Source of the DNA: Eucalyptus grandis
Lineage: Eukaryota; Streptophyta; Magnoliopsida; Myrtales; Myrtaceae
Assembly (NCBI RefSeq): GCF_016545825.1
Contig: NC_052615.1
Coordinates: 27,153,088-27,217,087, forward strand
DNA: 64,000 nucleotides
Direction of reading: 5' to 3'
Positions 10,030 through 21,778 of the stretch are shown piece by piece (the stretch's first letter is position 1; each line of letters begins with the position of its first letter). The notes beneath the pieces were generated by a model, which saw only the letters and a list, made by a program, of their open reading frames with translations, was not told the origin of the DNA and ran no database searches. The position numbers and the translations under genes are program-made.

Positions 10030-11690
10030 ATGGCCACCATTACCAGGAGAATGAGGGAGTTTCGAGAGAATGAGGAGGCGGGTCTTGCCTCTTGTCTTCG
10101 ACATAACATGGTAGCCCCCCAAGATTGACATGGTCATGAATACGAAGGTGACCCCACCAAAGATAATCACCTTGTATGGCGGTATAAACATAAATATGAA
10201 GATTGCACTCACCCCTCGATTCACAAGCACGCAACCTCAATGTGAACACCTTGGAGCTGTAGATGGACATAACTAGGCCTATGCAAATTGCATAAAATGC
10301 TACGTAAAACACAAATGAGAGAATACAAGTTGCTATTACCCATGAGGGCTTCATGCCACTACAATCAATGTTGACGAGGCATGTGTCAAGGACCCTGAGC
10401 GACGAACTCATCCCCCCGAGGTTGATTAGTATAAAATTCCACCTCCTTTCCATGTCTAGGTGGAAGATGGGGATAGGCAAGGTTTTTGCCACGTGGACTA
10501 TGATGGGCAAGAGATTTTCCAATTGGTAGAGGTCAAGTCCGCCTTTTTGTAAATTTGCAGGCTATACAACAGCATGGTCTCAATGCCACATGTTTGTTGG
10601 ATTATGTTAATCTCCATCGTGCACAATTTCATATGGTGAATTACCAAAGTAGGGTTGCGAAATTCCTAACGCACGGACCCCTCAAGGTTATCAAGAGCTT
10701 CCATGATTTTGACGAGCCAGCGGTCAACCTCCATATCGGTATTAGAGGTCTGGGGTAGGACTTGCTTCATGTCATCCGTGTGGCCCTGCATGGCTAGCTA
10801 CCAAAGGGATTTCGGCACGACACAAACCCTGATAGCAAGTAAGACCATTGAGAGTGTTCCCAAGTGGAGCATGAATAGCCGCCTGCATTTGCACACCAGC
10901 ATGGGGATAGCATAATTGCATACGACGCCAAGGAGGGTGCCAAGGTTGATGGAGACCTAAACAACCAAAGCAAGTAACAAAAAAATGCTCATTAAACATG
11001 AAAAAGAACTAACGACTAATGAATAAATGGAAAATGTGATACGCAATTAAAAAATAACTTACCTCGGGAAACAAAGTGAGCAAGTCATGGAATATGGCGA
11101 GGGGGATTTTTGTGATATAAACTAGGGCGATGGTGAGTGCCAACCCAACGCCAACCTGGCTGATGGCGCAACCTCACGTGAGTAAAGCATTGTGGGAGCC
11201 TAATCCCATAAGAAACATTCCCATAGAAAGGAAAGCCCCGGTCAACTTGATTGCGTTGTGGCAGTCAATCCAATCAGTGATCCTCCCCACCGTCACTACC
11301 CCAGGATTGAGAACCAATTCATGATCCCCCTAGAAATCCACGTGCTCCTCGATTATTCTTTTATCATTTTTTAAATATGTCGAGGCATCACTCATTAAAA
11401 TTATGACTATTAATAAAAATAAAAATAAAAACACACAAAAATATTATACATCATAACAAAGTTCTATGTCAATCGTAGCCATATAAATAAAATTAAAAAA
11501 AAAATTGCCCTATTTTCCAATTGATGACTAACCAAGACCAAGTAATAGGGGTGATGGACACTCCCATGGCACATGAAATGGCATAATTGTTCAGGGTCAA
11601 GGGGGAACATAATTTTCAATGGACTCCCATGGGATGGTGTTGATGACCGCATCTATTGATACTTGTAAAGTGAGTGGCTATCATTATTGG
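10030..11690 (-). pseudogene. Near full-length polyol-transporter-like pseudogene
   Basis: Same gene as the previous entry. The longest open piece (10522-10040, 160 codons) covers ENLLPIIVHVAKTLPIPIFHL, SLRVLDTCLVNIDCSGMKPSW and SSKVFTLRLRACE. The end near 10060-10110 reads like SKTRGKT, the 'PETRGKT' signature of sugar porters. Exon 2 begins near 10958, the intron lies at about 10959-11062, and the N-terminal exon runs up to about 11690. Stops are scattered throughout. It sits just downstream (minus sense) of the hinge sequence at 11823-12310. Confidence 0.7.
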
Positions 11691-12396
11691 GAGAACGAGG
11701 GACTTTCAAGTGAGAGAAATGTCGGGGGAATCCCTTAGACGAGAGAGAGGTTGGGGTTTTGTACTTCTCTTATAATGGGGAATCCTTTATATGCCAACCC
11801 GACACCGACTTGGCTGATGGTGTGACCCCACAGGAGAAACCTCTCTCTCGTCTAAGAATTTCCTCTACTCTTCTCTCTCTAGTCTAAGGAATTTCCTCAC
11901 TATCATTACTATGGTGACTAGGGCCCACCGCAGTAACAACCACATTTTTCTTTAAAGCTCGAAGCTCAAGCCACATTATTGGAGCCCTCCCACTCAGCGT
12001 TTGGCTAGAGCTTGCCACTACCACTGCCACGTGGGGGCCCACCACCCCCTGCCATTCGAATAGTCGTTGACACGTGATAACTTATGTTTTTTTTTTAACT
12101 CCCCTCCCAGTGAGACCAAAAGCGTCAAATAATAAAAGAAAACAAAAACCCTTGGGCTATAATTTTCGACGAAAGAAAAAAAGAGAGGAAAAAAACGGGC
12201 TACCGACGGAGTTCACACCTTTTTCTTTACAAGGCAAGTCAGGCAATCAGCGTGTGTTTTTTTCTACGTTTTTGTTCACTGAGGGTTTCATAGGAGATTG
12301 GACCAAACAGGTTTGATGGCGAATTGCCAAAGTAGAGTTGTAGAGTGTCGACGCGTCCATCGAGATTGTTTGGCCCAATCTCTTATAAAGCCCTCA
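11691..12396. repeat. Single arm of the palindrome hinge seen at 20785-21778
   Basis: From about 11823 (GAGAAACCTCTCTC) to about 12310 the sequence matches 20785-21260 and, inverted, 21290-21778. A small polyol-transporter scrap (about 11780-11822) precedes it. Here the second arm is almost gone: at about 12395 the sequence passes straight into a plus-strand transporter copy. The 80-codon frame at 12074-12316 lies in this arm and is not supported as a gene. Confidence 0.6.
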
Positions 12397-13457
12397 GGCT
12401 TTGGGTCGGCACTCACCCTCGCCCCCATTTATATAGAAATCTCTCCCGCCATATTCAGCAGCTTGCTCACTTCATTTCCTAAGGTAAGGTGTTTTCTAAT
12501 TGTGTATTACATTTATCATTTATTCATTAGTCATGAGTTTCTTTTTTTATGTTTAATGAGCATCTTCTTGTTGCTTCGATTGTCTAGGTCTTCGTCAACC
12601 TCGGCACCCTCCTTGGTGTCGTATGCAATTATGCTATCTCCAAGTTGAGCTCAGCTTTCAATGCTCGACTTGGGAACACTCTTGATCGTCCCACTCGTCA
12701 TTGGAGTTTGCGTCGTGCCGAGCCCCTCCGGTGGCTCGCCATGCAAGGTCGCATGAACGACGCAAAGCAGTACCTAGCCCAGACCTCTAACTCTGATGTG
12801 AAGGCTAACCTCTAGCTCATCGAAATCATGGAGGCTCTTGACAAACCTGAGGGGTCCATGCATCGGGAACTCCTTAACCCTACTTTGGTAATGCACCATA
12901 TGAAATTTTGTGCGATGGGAATTAACATAATCCAACATGCATGTGGCGTTGAGACCATGTTGTTGTATAGCCAACAAAGTTACAAAAAGGTGGACCTGAC
13001 CTCTATAAATTGGAAAATGCTCTTGCCCATCATAGTCTCCATGGCGAAAATCTTGCCTATCCTTATCCCCATCTTCCACCTCAATATGGAAGGGCAACGG
13101 AATTTGATGCTGATCAACCTTGGGGGGGATGAGTTTGTCATTTAGTGTCTTAGTATATGCCTCATCAACAACAACCGTAGCGACATGAAGCCCTTATGAG
13201 CAACAGCAACTTGTATTCTCTCATTTGTGTTTTACATAGTATCCTATGTAATCAACTTAGGCCTGGTTACATCCATCTATAGTTTCGAGGTGTTCATAGT
13301 GAGGTTGTGTGCCCGTGAACCAAAGGGTGAGTGCAAACTTCATATTTATATTTATACCATTATATAATGCAATGACCCCGCCTTCGTATTCATGACTATG
13401 TCAATCTAAGGGGGCATGGGGATCTACCATGTTATGTTGAAGACAAAGGGCAAGACC
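12397..13457 (+). pseudogene. Polyol-transporter-like pseudogene cut by an LTR element
   Basis: Exon 1 tail 12397-12483 (LTLAPIYIEISPAI, then CTAAG|GTAAGG), intron to 12587, then exon 2 from 12588 (VFVNLGTLLGVVCNYA). The central loop, TNWKMLLPIIVSMAKILPILIP and NLMLINLGGDEFVI follow, then the end of the gene to GAAGACAAAGGGCAAGACC at 13457. At 13458 the sequence changes to TGTAGCACCCCG, an LTR edge. Sister copies continue past the same point, so the insertion site is exact. Several stops make it non-functional. Confidence 0.7.
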
Positions 13458-16010
13458 TGTAGCACCCCGAATCCTTCGGCGATCGCCACAAGCTCTGATG
13501 TTACACTTTAATACATTTCTTTTTCTTTCGAACAAGCGTCCTAATTTGCAGACACATTTTTTTTTTTTTAAAACAAAGCGGTCCCAACTTGACTCATAGC
13601 GGAAGCAAATTAAACATCACCATCTATCCCCCTACCAATCCATGATACAAATACACACTAGCTAAACATCAGGATTTTATAAACAACTTCGACACTTTGC
13701 TTACATTCATATATAGCAAGATGGGATTCCCTTCGGGTCGGTACAACAAAAGGAAAGGCTAGGACTTAGCCACGTCCAGCCTAAAACCTCAAAAAGAAAC
13801 CTCGACCCTCAACATCATGCGAGCACAAAAACCCCCCATCGAAAGTGTCGACTATCTACATCAAAAAGAGATCCAGCTCCTACTCATCGCGCGCAAGTCT
13901 CACACCCAACCCGGTGCATCAGGCGGTGGCGGCGGCAGCATCCCTCGCATAGCTCCATCCCGTCGAACGTGCACAAAAATGAACTCTTGTATGACAGGGC
14001 CCCCAGCCAGGCCGATATCATACATCACTAGACATCACACTCGGATAAAAGTTAGTCCGGGAACAGAAGGACAATCTATCTCCGCACACTCAACCTCTAC
14101 ATCAGACGGTAGACCATAGAATACCCCCCACGAGACGGCAAGAAGCGGCATATTGGCTAATCTGAAATGTTATCCCCAAAAGGGGTGAGTACAACCACTC
14201 AGCAGATAGGGAAATCCAATAACAACTCAATGCATCATGCAATTTACACATGCATAGCAGGCACTACTTACCCTGAAGCCAGGCACACACTATCATGCAT
14301 CATCATATCACATCACATATCATCATCATCATCATCATGCATATCATATCATGGGTGATCATCATATCTCATCACATATCATCATCATCATCATGCATAT
14401 CATCATGCATATCATATCATGGGTGATCATCATATCTCATCACATATCATCATCATCATCATCATGCATATCATCATGCATATCATATCATGGGTGATCA
14501 TCATATCATCATGCATATCATCATGCATATCATATCATGGGTGATCATCATATCTCATCACATATCATCATCATCATCATGCATATCATCATGCATATCA
14601 TATCATGTCATGGTTTAATTTTCATCTTTATCTTTCAATTTTGATCACCACATCACCCATTCATCAATCTCATCATCAACCCTTCGGGCAGAAACCTCCG
14701 ACAGGGCTCCCGGCAAACTCAGCCATCCCATGGCCACCGGGCTTCCGGCCCCCCACATTCCGGGCATCTTGCATCTCAACTAGCATCACGAGGCATTCCT
14801 TTGGGCAAAACCTTCGACAGGGCTTCCGGCCTTTACCCTTCTAGCCAGGCATCCCGCACCCAACTCCTGGCATCTCGAGGAACCTCCGGGCATGTATCCA
14901 AGATACAACCGGACATCCGGCCCCCACATTCCGGGCATCTCGAATCTCCCTGGGAATCACTTGGAATTACGCCACTAGGCCACCGGACATCATCATCCAC
15001 CACAACCTCTTACTCATTTACCATCATCCACATATACCATTTCTTTATCTCAATTTAACATGGCAATTGGCATGGTATCAAACAAATCACACTTGACATG
15101 GAATTCACACTTGCATCTCAATTCATATGTCATACACATGCCAAAACTTTATCCCATACACATCTCAATTCAATACATGTACAAGGACCATGTCATACGC
15201 ATACCAAGACTTTATCACATATATATCTCAATCCAAGTACATGTGCAAAGACCTCATCACACATATGCCACACAAATAGAATTGAATCCATGGCCAAATA
15301 AAAATCCATTTTATTTTATTATTATTTTATTATTTTATTATATTTATTTATTTTATTATTTTTATTTATTTTCATAAATAAATATTAAATTTAATATCTA
15401 TGATTTTCCCAAAATCATAATATTCAAACAATCACTAAACAAATCAATAGGATCACAATTTCATACAAAATTCATGGCCAAATTGAATTTCTCATAATTT
15501 CGCAATTTCCACAAAATAGCACATGATATGACCAGAATTGCACAGTTTCCAAATAAATTCGATTAAAATACTTATATGGCCTCCAAAAATTACGAAATTT
15601 TACAGGGTGATAGCCAACACATTTTCGTGTTGATTTCTTGATTTGCATACTGAAATTTCGTAGAAAACGATGGAGATTTGAGGGGTCAAAAGTTCTATCA
15701 TACGGAGACCCTAGATCTGCGAAATCTTCACTGACCTCTTGTTGATTTCTTGATTTTCATGTTGATTTCTGTTGGAGATCTCACTTCGTTGTCTTCATGA
15801 AAGTTGTAGGTAACATCTTAAACTACAACATACTCAAATTTGAAGAGAAATGAACGAGTATAACCTAGTGAATCGGCTAGATCTTGGAGATGATTGATTC
15901 TGGTGGTGTGTTCCGAGACACCCGAGACTTGGTGGACTTAAATGGTGACCATAATTTGGTTATTTGACCTAGATCTCTTCATGAAACTTGTAAAGGACAC
16001 CTTGGTACAT
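13458..16010 (-). mobile_element. Gypsy-type LTR fragment (likely antisense)
   Basis: The edge TGTAGCACCCCG at 13458 reads CGGGGTGCTACA on the minus strand, a common 3' end of plant Gypsy (Tekay-like chromovirus) LTRs. On the minus strand, about 14180 reads ACTCACCCCTTTTGGGGATA, which parallels CTCACCCCGTCGTGGG at 31231 in the other LTR. The interior holds a CAT-rich minisatellite (14293-14606), a region of GCCGGA/GGGCAT imperfect repeats (14690-14995) and an A/T-rich tract (15305-15375). No gag or pol is visible. The right limit is set only by the return of TBCA-intron homology at about 16016. Lineage is uncertain. Confidence 0.5.
14293..14606. repeat. CAT-rich minisatellite
   Basis: Higher-order tandem repeat of ATCATC and ATGCATATC blocks, each unit marked by ATGGGTGATCATC at about 14351, 14419, 14490 and 14537 (spacings 68, 71 and 47). 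It lies inside the LTR fragment and no protein should be read from it. Confidence 0.8.
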
Positions 16011-16015
16011 AACAT

Positions 16016-17690
16016 ACTTAAATATTTGTCATTCAAGATGTTGATGAGCCTTGATCATGGTCAGAAGTTTCTACCACAATGGATCAGTATGTGGGTTGAC
16101 TTATTAACTTCTGTTCCCGAACTTGTTCTGAATCCTTGACTTAAGCTGAAAGTTTTGATTTTCACTGCGTCATGTATTAGTGGAGATATACATTCGTCAC
16201 TAGTAAATCTGTAATGCTCAAGATTGTCTACTCGGGGTTACACGTTCTCATTCTTCATGGTTCATCGATGGAAAAAGATGTTTTCTATGTGGATGAATGT
16301 TGCTGCCAGCACATCCTGTAATTCAGAATTTGGAAAAAAACAGGCTGCTCCCCCATGTAGTCTCTCTCTGTTCTCTTTAGAGAAATAATCGTGAAAAGAG
16401 TTCCTCAGGCTTTTTCAGATGTATAGTTGACGCTTGAAATATAGCGTGGTTGATTTGGTTATTTCGTTAAATTCTCCTTTATCATGTCATATGCATTATG
16501 AAGCTCTGTTTGAGTTTTGAGATTTGATGTAGTGGGTTTCAATTCTGTGAAGTTTCACTGCGTTTGCAGCAATCTTGTCATCTAATGAACGATTTGAACT
16601 GCAAACTTGATTTTAGCTAAAAAGCCAAGAAAGTTTTAGGATTTTAGTTCAAAGTCAACTATGCTGATTGGCCGAGGCATGTTTGTTGGGGCTCTATTTG
16701 TGGATGTAGTGATTACAACTTCTAATTAAAGTCTGTAAGCATTAGCATGTTACATTTTGGTTTGGAAATAAGTTTTTTACTGGCAATGTAGGAAATGAAG
16801 CTTATTGGAACAAATTCTATTGCGAATCACTAAACTCTCATTCTTAGCTCTTAATTTGGTAATCTCATTGCTCGAAGACAGCCATGTCCTCGTTAGAAAC
16901 ACGTTAATTAAATTTTTATAACTTATTTTATCTTAAATATCTAATAGTACTAAACTTTTTGAAGACTCGAAACACATAATTCTATAAAATAATTGCAGGC
17001 TTTAAGTTTACCTGGCCTCTTTGGGAGCCTCATTTACCAACTTGGTGAAATTATAGGGTACTTGGGTTACTTTGAGGTGAATTATTTGAGATGCAATAGA
17101 AGCACAACAATGAGGTCGTTCTTCCACATGAGTTATGGCATGATGTCCCTTTATTGTGGTCCAAGAATGAAATTCGGACTTTCAAATGATAGTTTTGTCC
17201 AAATGCCATAGAGCCAAAGTATTAGCAGTAATGGCTTTCCTTGCCAAACTTGGCATTTATAATGGTAGACACCTTTTTTTAGTGATCAATTGGCAATTCG
17301 CCTGTTACTGAATTTTGTTGGTAGTATACTGACCACAAATTACTAAACACTATAGAACGTGAAACCTGGTACATTCCAGTTTTCGGAAAGTTCACAAATC
17401 TTCACTTGGTGTCAAGCCTTTGTTACTTAGCTCGGTCAGTATGAAACAGCTTTAGTAAGTTTTGAGGGTCGCCATGTTTTTCCCTCAAAGATTCTTCCGT
17501 CTTTTAAAACAACCAAAGTTACTCATAAGGAAACACAGTGTTCCTCTCTAGTGGTGTACTCTAAGAGATTCATGACAGTAATAGAGTGTATGGAAAAGAT
17601 TTTTCATCATGATTAAGATCTCAAGAATGTTTATGGATATTTTTTCTTTTTCATTTCGGAGTCACCTTGTTGTCATTCTAGGGCCTAACC
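16016..17690 (+). repeat. Second copy of TBCA intron 1 (duplicated block)
   Basis: 16016-16780 is nearly the same as 4072-4840; 17545-17690 matches 4855-4871 plus 5641-5765. The stretch 16790-17540 is present here but missing from copy A. It reads TCTAAGAG at about 17555, where copy A carries the transposon. Both copies run directly into a minus-strand polyol-transporter fragment (GGGCCTAACCCCATGAGG), so the intron and the transporter piece were already joined when duplicated. No exon is present. The 72-codon frame at 16993-17211 has no support. Confidence 0.75.
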
Positions 17691-17870
17691 CCATGAGGAA
17701 TGAATTCATGATCCCCACCTAGAAGTCTATGTGCTCCTCGATTATTCTTTTATCTTTTTTTTTTAAAAATATGTCAGGACCTCACTCATCACTCCCATGA
17801 CCGTCAATTAAAAAAACACGAAAAATGTTTCCACGTCAATCGTAGTTATATAAATAAAATTGAAAAAAAA
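17685..17870 (-). pseudogene. Polyol-transporter-like N-terminal exon scrap
   Basis: Matches 5770-5990 and 9690-9850 (the KKDKRIITEHVDF and YLYGYDWH regions) with a deletion right after the first 15 bases. Too short and broken to code. Confidence 0.55.
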
Positions 17871-17899
17871 ATGTTGAAAAAAAAATTAAAGGAAAAGTT

Positions 17900-18774
17900 A
17901 GCACCTTGTGGGAAAAAGGGCAAGCTGCAGGATCAACGGCGCTAGGGTCATCACCATATCGATTCAAGCCAATGTTAGCGTACACATCCAGGAGGGTTAT
18001 CGACATAGGGCAGACCTAAGAAATAAATAGTTTACCGACGATGACCAGAAACTTGCAAAACTCCCAAAAGTTTATGGTTAAGCTTCCTCTCAAAGGTACA
18101 AAAAACTCAATTCGAGTTTTATGCCATACCTTGTGTTTAGCAATTTTCAATCTAAAATGCCATTCAAAGAAGACATAGTCGAAAGGATAGAAAGCCTTAA
18201 GCTTTTGAGAAGAGGGGTCAAGAGATGCTCTAAAAGGTGATCCCTTTGAAATGGAAGGGGTTCTTCCACGTGTGGAGGGAAACATTCAAAAAACAAAGGA
18301 AGAGGTATCGGTGTTCGTAGACATGGACCAAGGACTATCTCATCAGTTGCCTCTTCTAGAGAGTTTTGAGGCGACAAGTGGACGTTGCCTGCATACTCCG
18401 GTGCTTGAGTTGCTCAAGACGAGCAAAGAAAGTGTCAAGATCGTATGATCAAGACATGGTAGGACAAGAGGGGACCAAGAAAGGATGAAAACGATAAAAA
18501 GAAAATGATAAAAATCGGATCTTGAAAGCAAGCTTCAATGGTGTCGAAAGCAACAAGGCTAAAAATCAAGAATTGCCTATTTGTAAGGGAAAAGGCGTAG
18601 GGAGCGAATCGAAAAGGATGTGGGTTCAGAACCCTAAAGGCACCGGATTGCGTACGGAGGATTAGAAGCCAAAGTGACATTTGACGAAAATCAAGATAAT
18701 AAGGTCAGCCGATACACTCATTGAGACGATTTAACAGAACTAAAATATATTTTAATTCTTCTAAAGGGGGCATT
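17900..18774. other. Unassigned stretch, possibly internal retroelement sequence
   Basis: No homology recognised. Frames of 60-90 codons exist on both strands (for example 18285-18016 minus and 18251-18448 plus), but none resembles a family I know. It ends with TCTAAAGGGGGCA, which looks like a polypurine tract just before TGTTGG, so it may be the 3' internal part of an LTR element. Confidence 0.3.
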
Positions 18775-19310
18775 TGTTGGCGCCAAAATTGGCTTATTGG
18801 GCTTCAGAAGTAAACAAGAGTAAAACAGGCCCAAATGTAAGAACTCGTAGACAATGGACCGAAAGGACAAGAATCAGCAATAAAGGTGTTGAAAGGTGCA
18901 ACATCAACACAGCGAGGCTGCATGTAAGGCAAAGAAGTTATCGATATGAAGTCGAAGCTTTCGGAATAATTTGAAATCGAAGTGGTAATGGCCAAAGAGC
19001 AATTACTCGTACAGAATATAACTATAAATAGTCAAAGAGGTGTTTGTGTAAAGGACCTTTTTGCCAAAATCAACAATTGAATACATATTCGACTAGTTAT
19101 CTTTTCCTTTATTGCATTTTTACATTCGGTTGCACATTTACATTTTTTTTCCTATTTTCTTGTATTTCGTTTTCATGTAGTCTAGATAGCAAGTTGCTTC
19201 CTTCTCGGAACATCATAAAACCCATTTCAAACAATAAAGCCAAAGCTTTGCTCCTTCGATGGAAAGATATTTGTCAAGGAAACTTTTCCTAGGTGAACAG
19301 CATGGCACTA
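18775..19310 (+). mobile_element. Candidate 3' LTR of a retrotransposon
   Basis: Starts TGTTGGCGCC right after a polypurine tract (18763-18770). It contains a TATA-like ACTATAAATAG near 19020 at the position expected for an LTR promoter, and a possible AATAAAG polyadenylation-type signal near 19235. The right edge is not clear and no matching second LTR was found in the window. Confidence 0.35.
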
Positions 19311-19640
19311 GTCAATATCAAGGTTAACTCCATCCACAAGGAAGAACTTCAACTAGATTTAATGAAGACCACAAAAAACAGCCTTTGAGTTCTACCCATC
19401 CTAGTTAAGCATGTGAAAGCAAATTTGAAAGCACGACAAAAATTGACTTCCACCAACTCATGAAGACTTAGCTACTTTAGAAAATACATGGCAATATTAG
19501 CTGCACACGCATTAAGATGAAGCATCGTTGTCTACCCTCCTCAAGCTCATTTCAATACTCATGCTTGTATTGTTTCAGTTCTCATCCCTATTTCAGTTGT
19601 GCCAATTGTGCTTGACATCCATGGTACAATTTTCCCAACA
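19311..19640. other. Stretch without recognisable content
   Basis: I see no gene, repeat or element here. Confidence 0.5.
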
Positions 19641-19644
19641 AACC

Positions 19645-20784
19645 ACTACAACTCCTCTAGGATCTTGTCCCTTGTCTCGGCATAAAATGGTAGACCCTCA
19701 CACCCTCTAAGATTGACATAGTCATGAATACGAAGGCGACCCTACCAAAGGTGATCATCTTGTATAGCGGTCTAAACATAAATATGAAGATTGCTCACCT
19801 ATCAACTCATGAGCACGCAACCTCAGTGTGAACACATCAAAATTGTAGATGGATGCAACTGGGTCTATGCCAATTGTATAGAATGCTATGTAAAACACAA
19901 ACAAGAGAATACAAGCTACGATTGTCCATGAGGGCTTCATGTGGCTGCGATCAATGCTGACGAGACATGTATCAAGGACCCTAAGCGACAAACTCATCTT
20001 CTCAAAGGCTGATCAATATAAATTTCCGCCTCCCATCCATGTCTAGGTAGAAGATGGGGATGAGGATAGGCAAGGCTTTCGCCACGTGGACCATCATGGG
20101 CAAGAGCATTTTTCAATTAGTAGAGGTCAAGTCCATCCTTTTGTAAATTGGCAAGCTATACAACAGGATGGTTTCAATGCCACATGCTTGTTGGATTATG
20201 TTAATCCCAACCATGCACAATTTCATATGGTGAATTATCAAAGTAGGGTTGCGGAGTTCTTGGCACACGGACCCCTTAGGGTTATCAAGAGCATCCATGA
20301 TTTCAGCGAGCCAATGGTCAACCTTTGCATGGAGTTAGAGATTTTGGCTAAGACTTGCTTCGCATCGTTTGTGTGACCTTGCTTGGCAAGCCACCGGGGA
20401 TTTTCGACACGATGCAACCTCAATGGCGAGCAAGACCATCAAGGGTTTTCCTAGGTCGAGTATGAAAAGCCACATGTGTTTGCGCATGAGTATGAGGATA
20501 GCATAATTGTATATGACGCCAAGGAGGGTCCAAGGTTGATGAAGACCTAAGCAACTGAAGCAAGTAACAAGAAGATGCTCATTAAACATGAAAAAAAAAA
20601 AAAAAAAAAAAACTAATGACTAATGAATAAATGGAAAATGTGATACACAATTAGAAAGCAACTTACATGGGGAAACGAAGTGAGCAAGCCGTGGAATATG
20701 GCAGGGGAGATTTTTGTGATATAAACGGGGGCGATGATGAGCGCCAACCCAATGTTAACCTAGTTGATGGCACGGCTCCACAAG
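19645..20784 (-). pseudogene. Polyol-transporter-like pseudogene, left wing of large palindrome
   Basis: Runs on the minus strand from the GGxAxxIGIGLALT-like exon end at about 20780 through an intron with an unusual A-run of about 22 (20590-20611; sister copies have about 5) and exon 2 (LGHxLGVIYNYAI...). It continues to SLRVLDTCLVSIDRSHMKPSW (19997-19755), FYIAFYTIGIDPVASIYN and a C-terminal AETRDKIL near 19650 (family PETRGKT). Many stops. It is the mirror image of 21779-22915. Confidence 0.7.
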
Positions 20785-21778
20785 AGAAACCTCTCTCTCA
20801 TCTAAGGGATTTTCCTGACCCTTCTCTCTCTTGTCTAAGGGATTTCCTCACTACCATTATTGTGGTGATTGGGCCCACCACAATAACTACCACATTTTTC
20901 TCTTGAGCTCAAAGCCCAAGCCACATGACCAAAGCCTCCCGCTCAGCCTTTGGCGGGAGCCTGCCACTACCGCTGCCACTGCCATGTGGGGGTCCACCAA
21001 CCCCCAGCTAGTCCAAATAGTTAACCAACACGTGCTGATTTTTTCTTTTTACTCCTTCCTGGTGGGACCAAAGGCGTCAAATAATAAAAGGCAACAAAAA
21101 GCCATAAGGGATCATTTTGTTGAAAGAAAAAAAAAAAAAGAAAAAAATAGGCTATTGTTGGAGTTCTCATCTTTTCTTTATGAGGCAAGTAAGGCAATAT
21201 GTGTGTTTTTTCCTTTGTTTTTGTTTGTTGAGGGTTTTATAGGAGATTGGGCCAAACAGTCTCGATGGATGTGCGGGTTGAGGGTTTTATAAGAGATTGG
21301 CATATCCATTGAGATTGTTTGGCCCACTCTCATATAAAATCCTCAGCGAGCAGCAACATAGAAAAAAAAATACACAAATTGCCTTACTTACCTAGTAAAG
21401 AAAAGTGAGAACTCCGACGATAGCCCTTTTTTTTTCCTTCTTTTCTTCTTTCGTCGAAAATTATCCCCTAGGGGTTTCTGTTGCCTTTTATTATTTAACA
21501 TTTTTGGTCCCACCAAGAAGGAAGTTACAAAAAAAAAAAAAAAAAAAGTCAACACGTATTGGCCAATTATTCGAACTGGCCGAGGGATGGTGGGCCCCCA
21601 TGTGGCAGTGGCAATGGTAGGCTCCTGCCAAGGACTCCAATCACGTGGCTTGAGCTTTGAGCTTCAAAGAAAAATATGTTCGTTACTACGGTGGGCCACA
21701 ATGGTAGAGAGGACATTGCTTAGACGAGAGAGAGAAGTGTTGAGGAAATCCCTTAGACAAGAAAGAGGTTTCTTCTAT
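20785..21778. repeat. Hinge of the large palindrome: two inverted arms of about 480 bp
   Basis: Left arm 20785-21260 and right arm 21290-21778 are reverse complements of each other with scattered differences (CTCTCTC..CTAAGG, GGGCCCACCACAAT, the AAATAATAAAAGGCAAC block and AGGAGATTGGGCCAAAC all recur inverted). Both outer ends join the same codons of the transporter exon. The centre is near 21275. A single arm is found again at 11823-12310. The 153-codon frame at 20831-21292 lies in the left arm and is not conserved as a protein in the others. Confidence 0.7.

Noticed and set aside
14293..14606. Possible CRISPR-like repeat array
   Set aside because: Units are direct low-complexity repeats without unique spacers, in a plant LTR.
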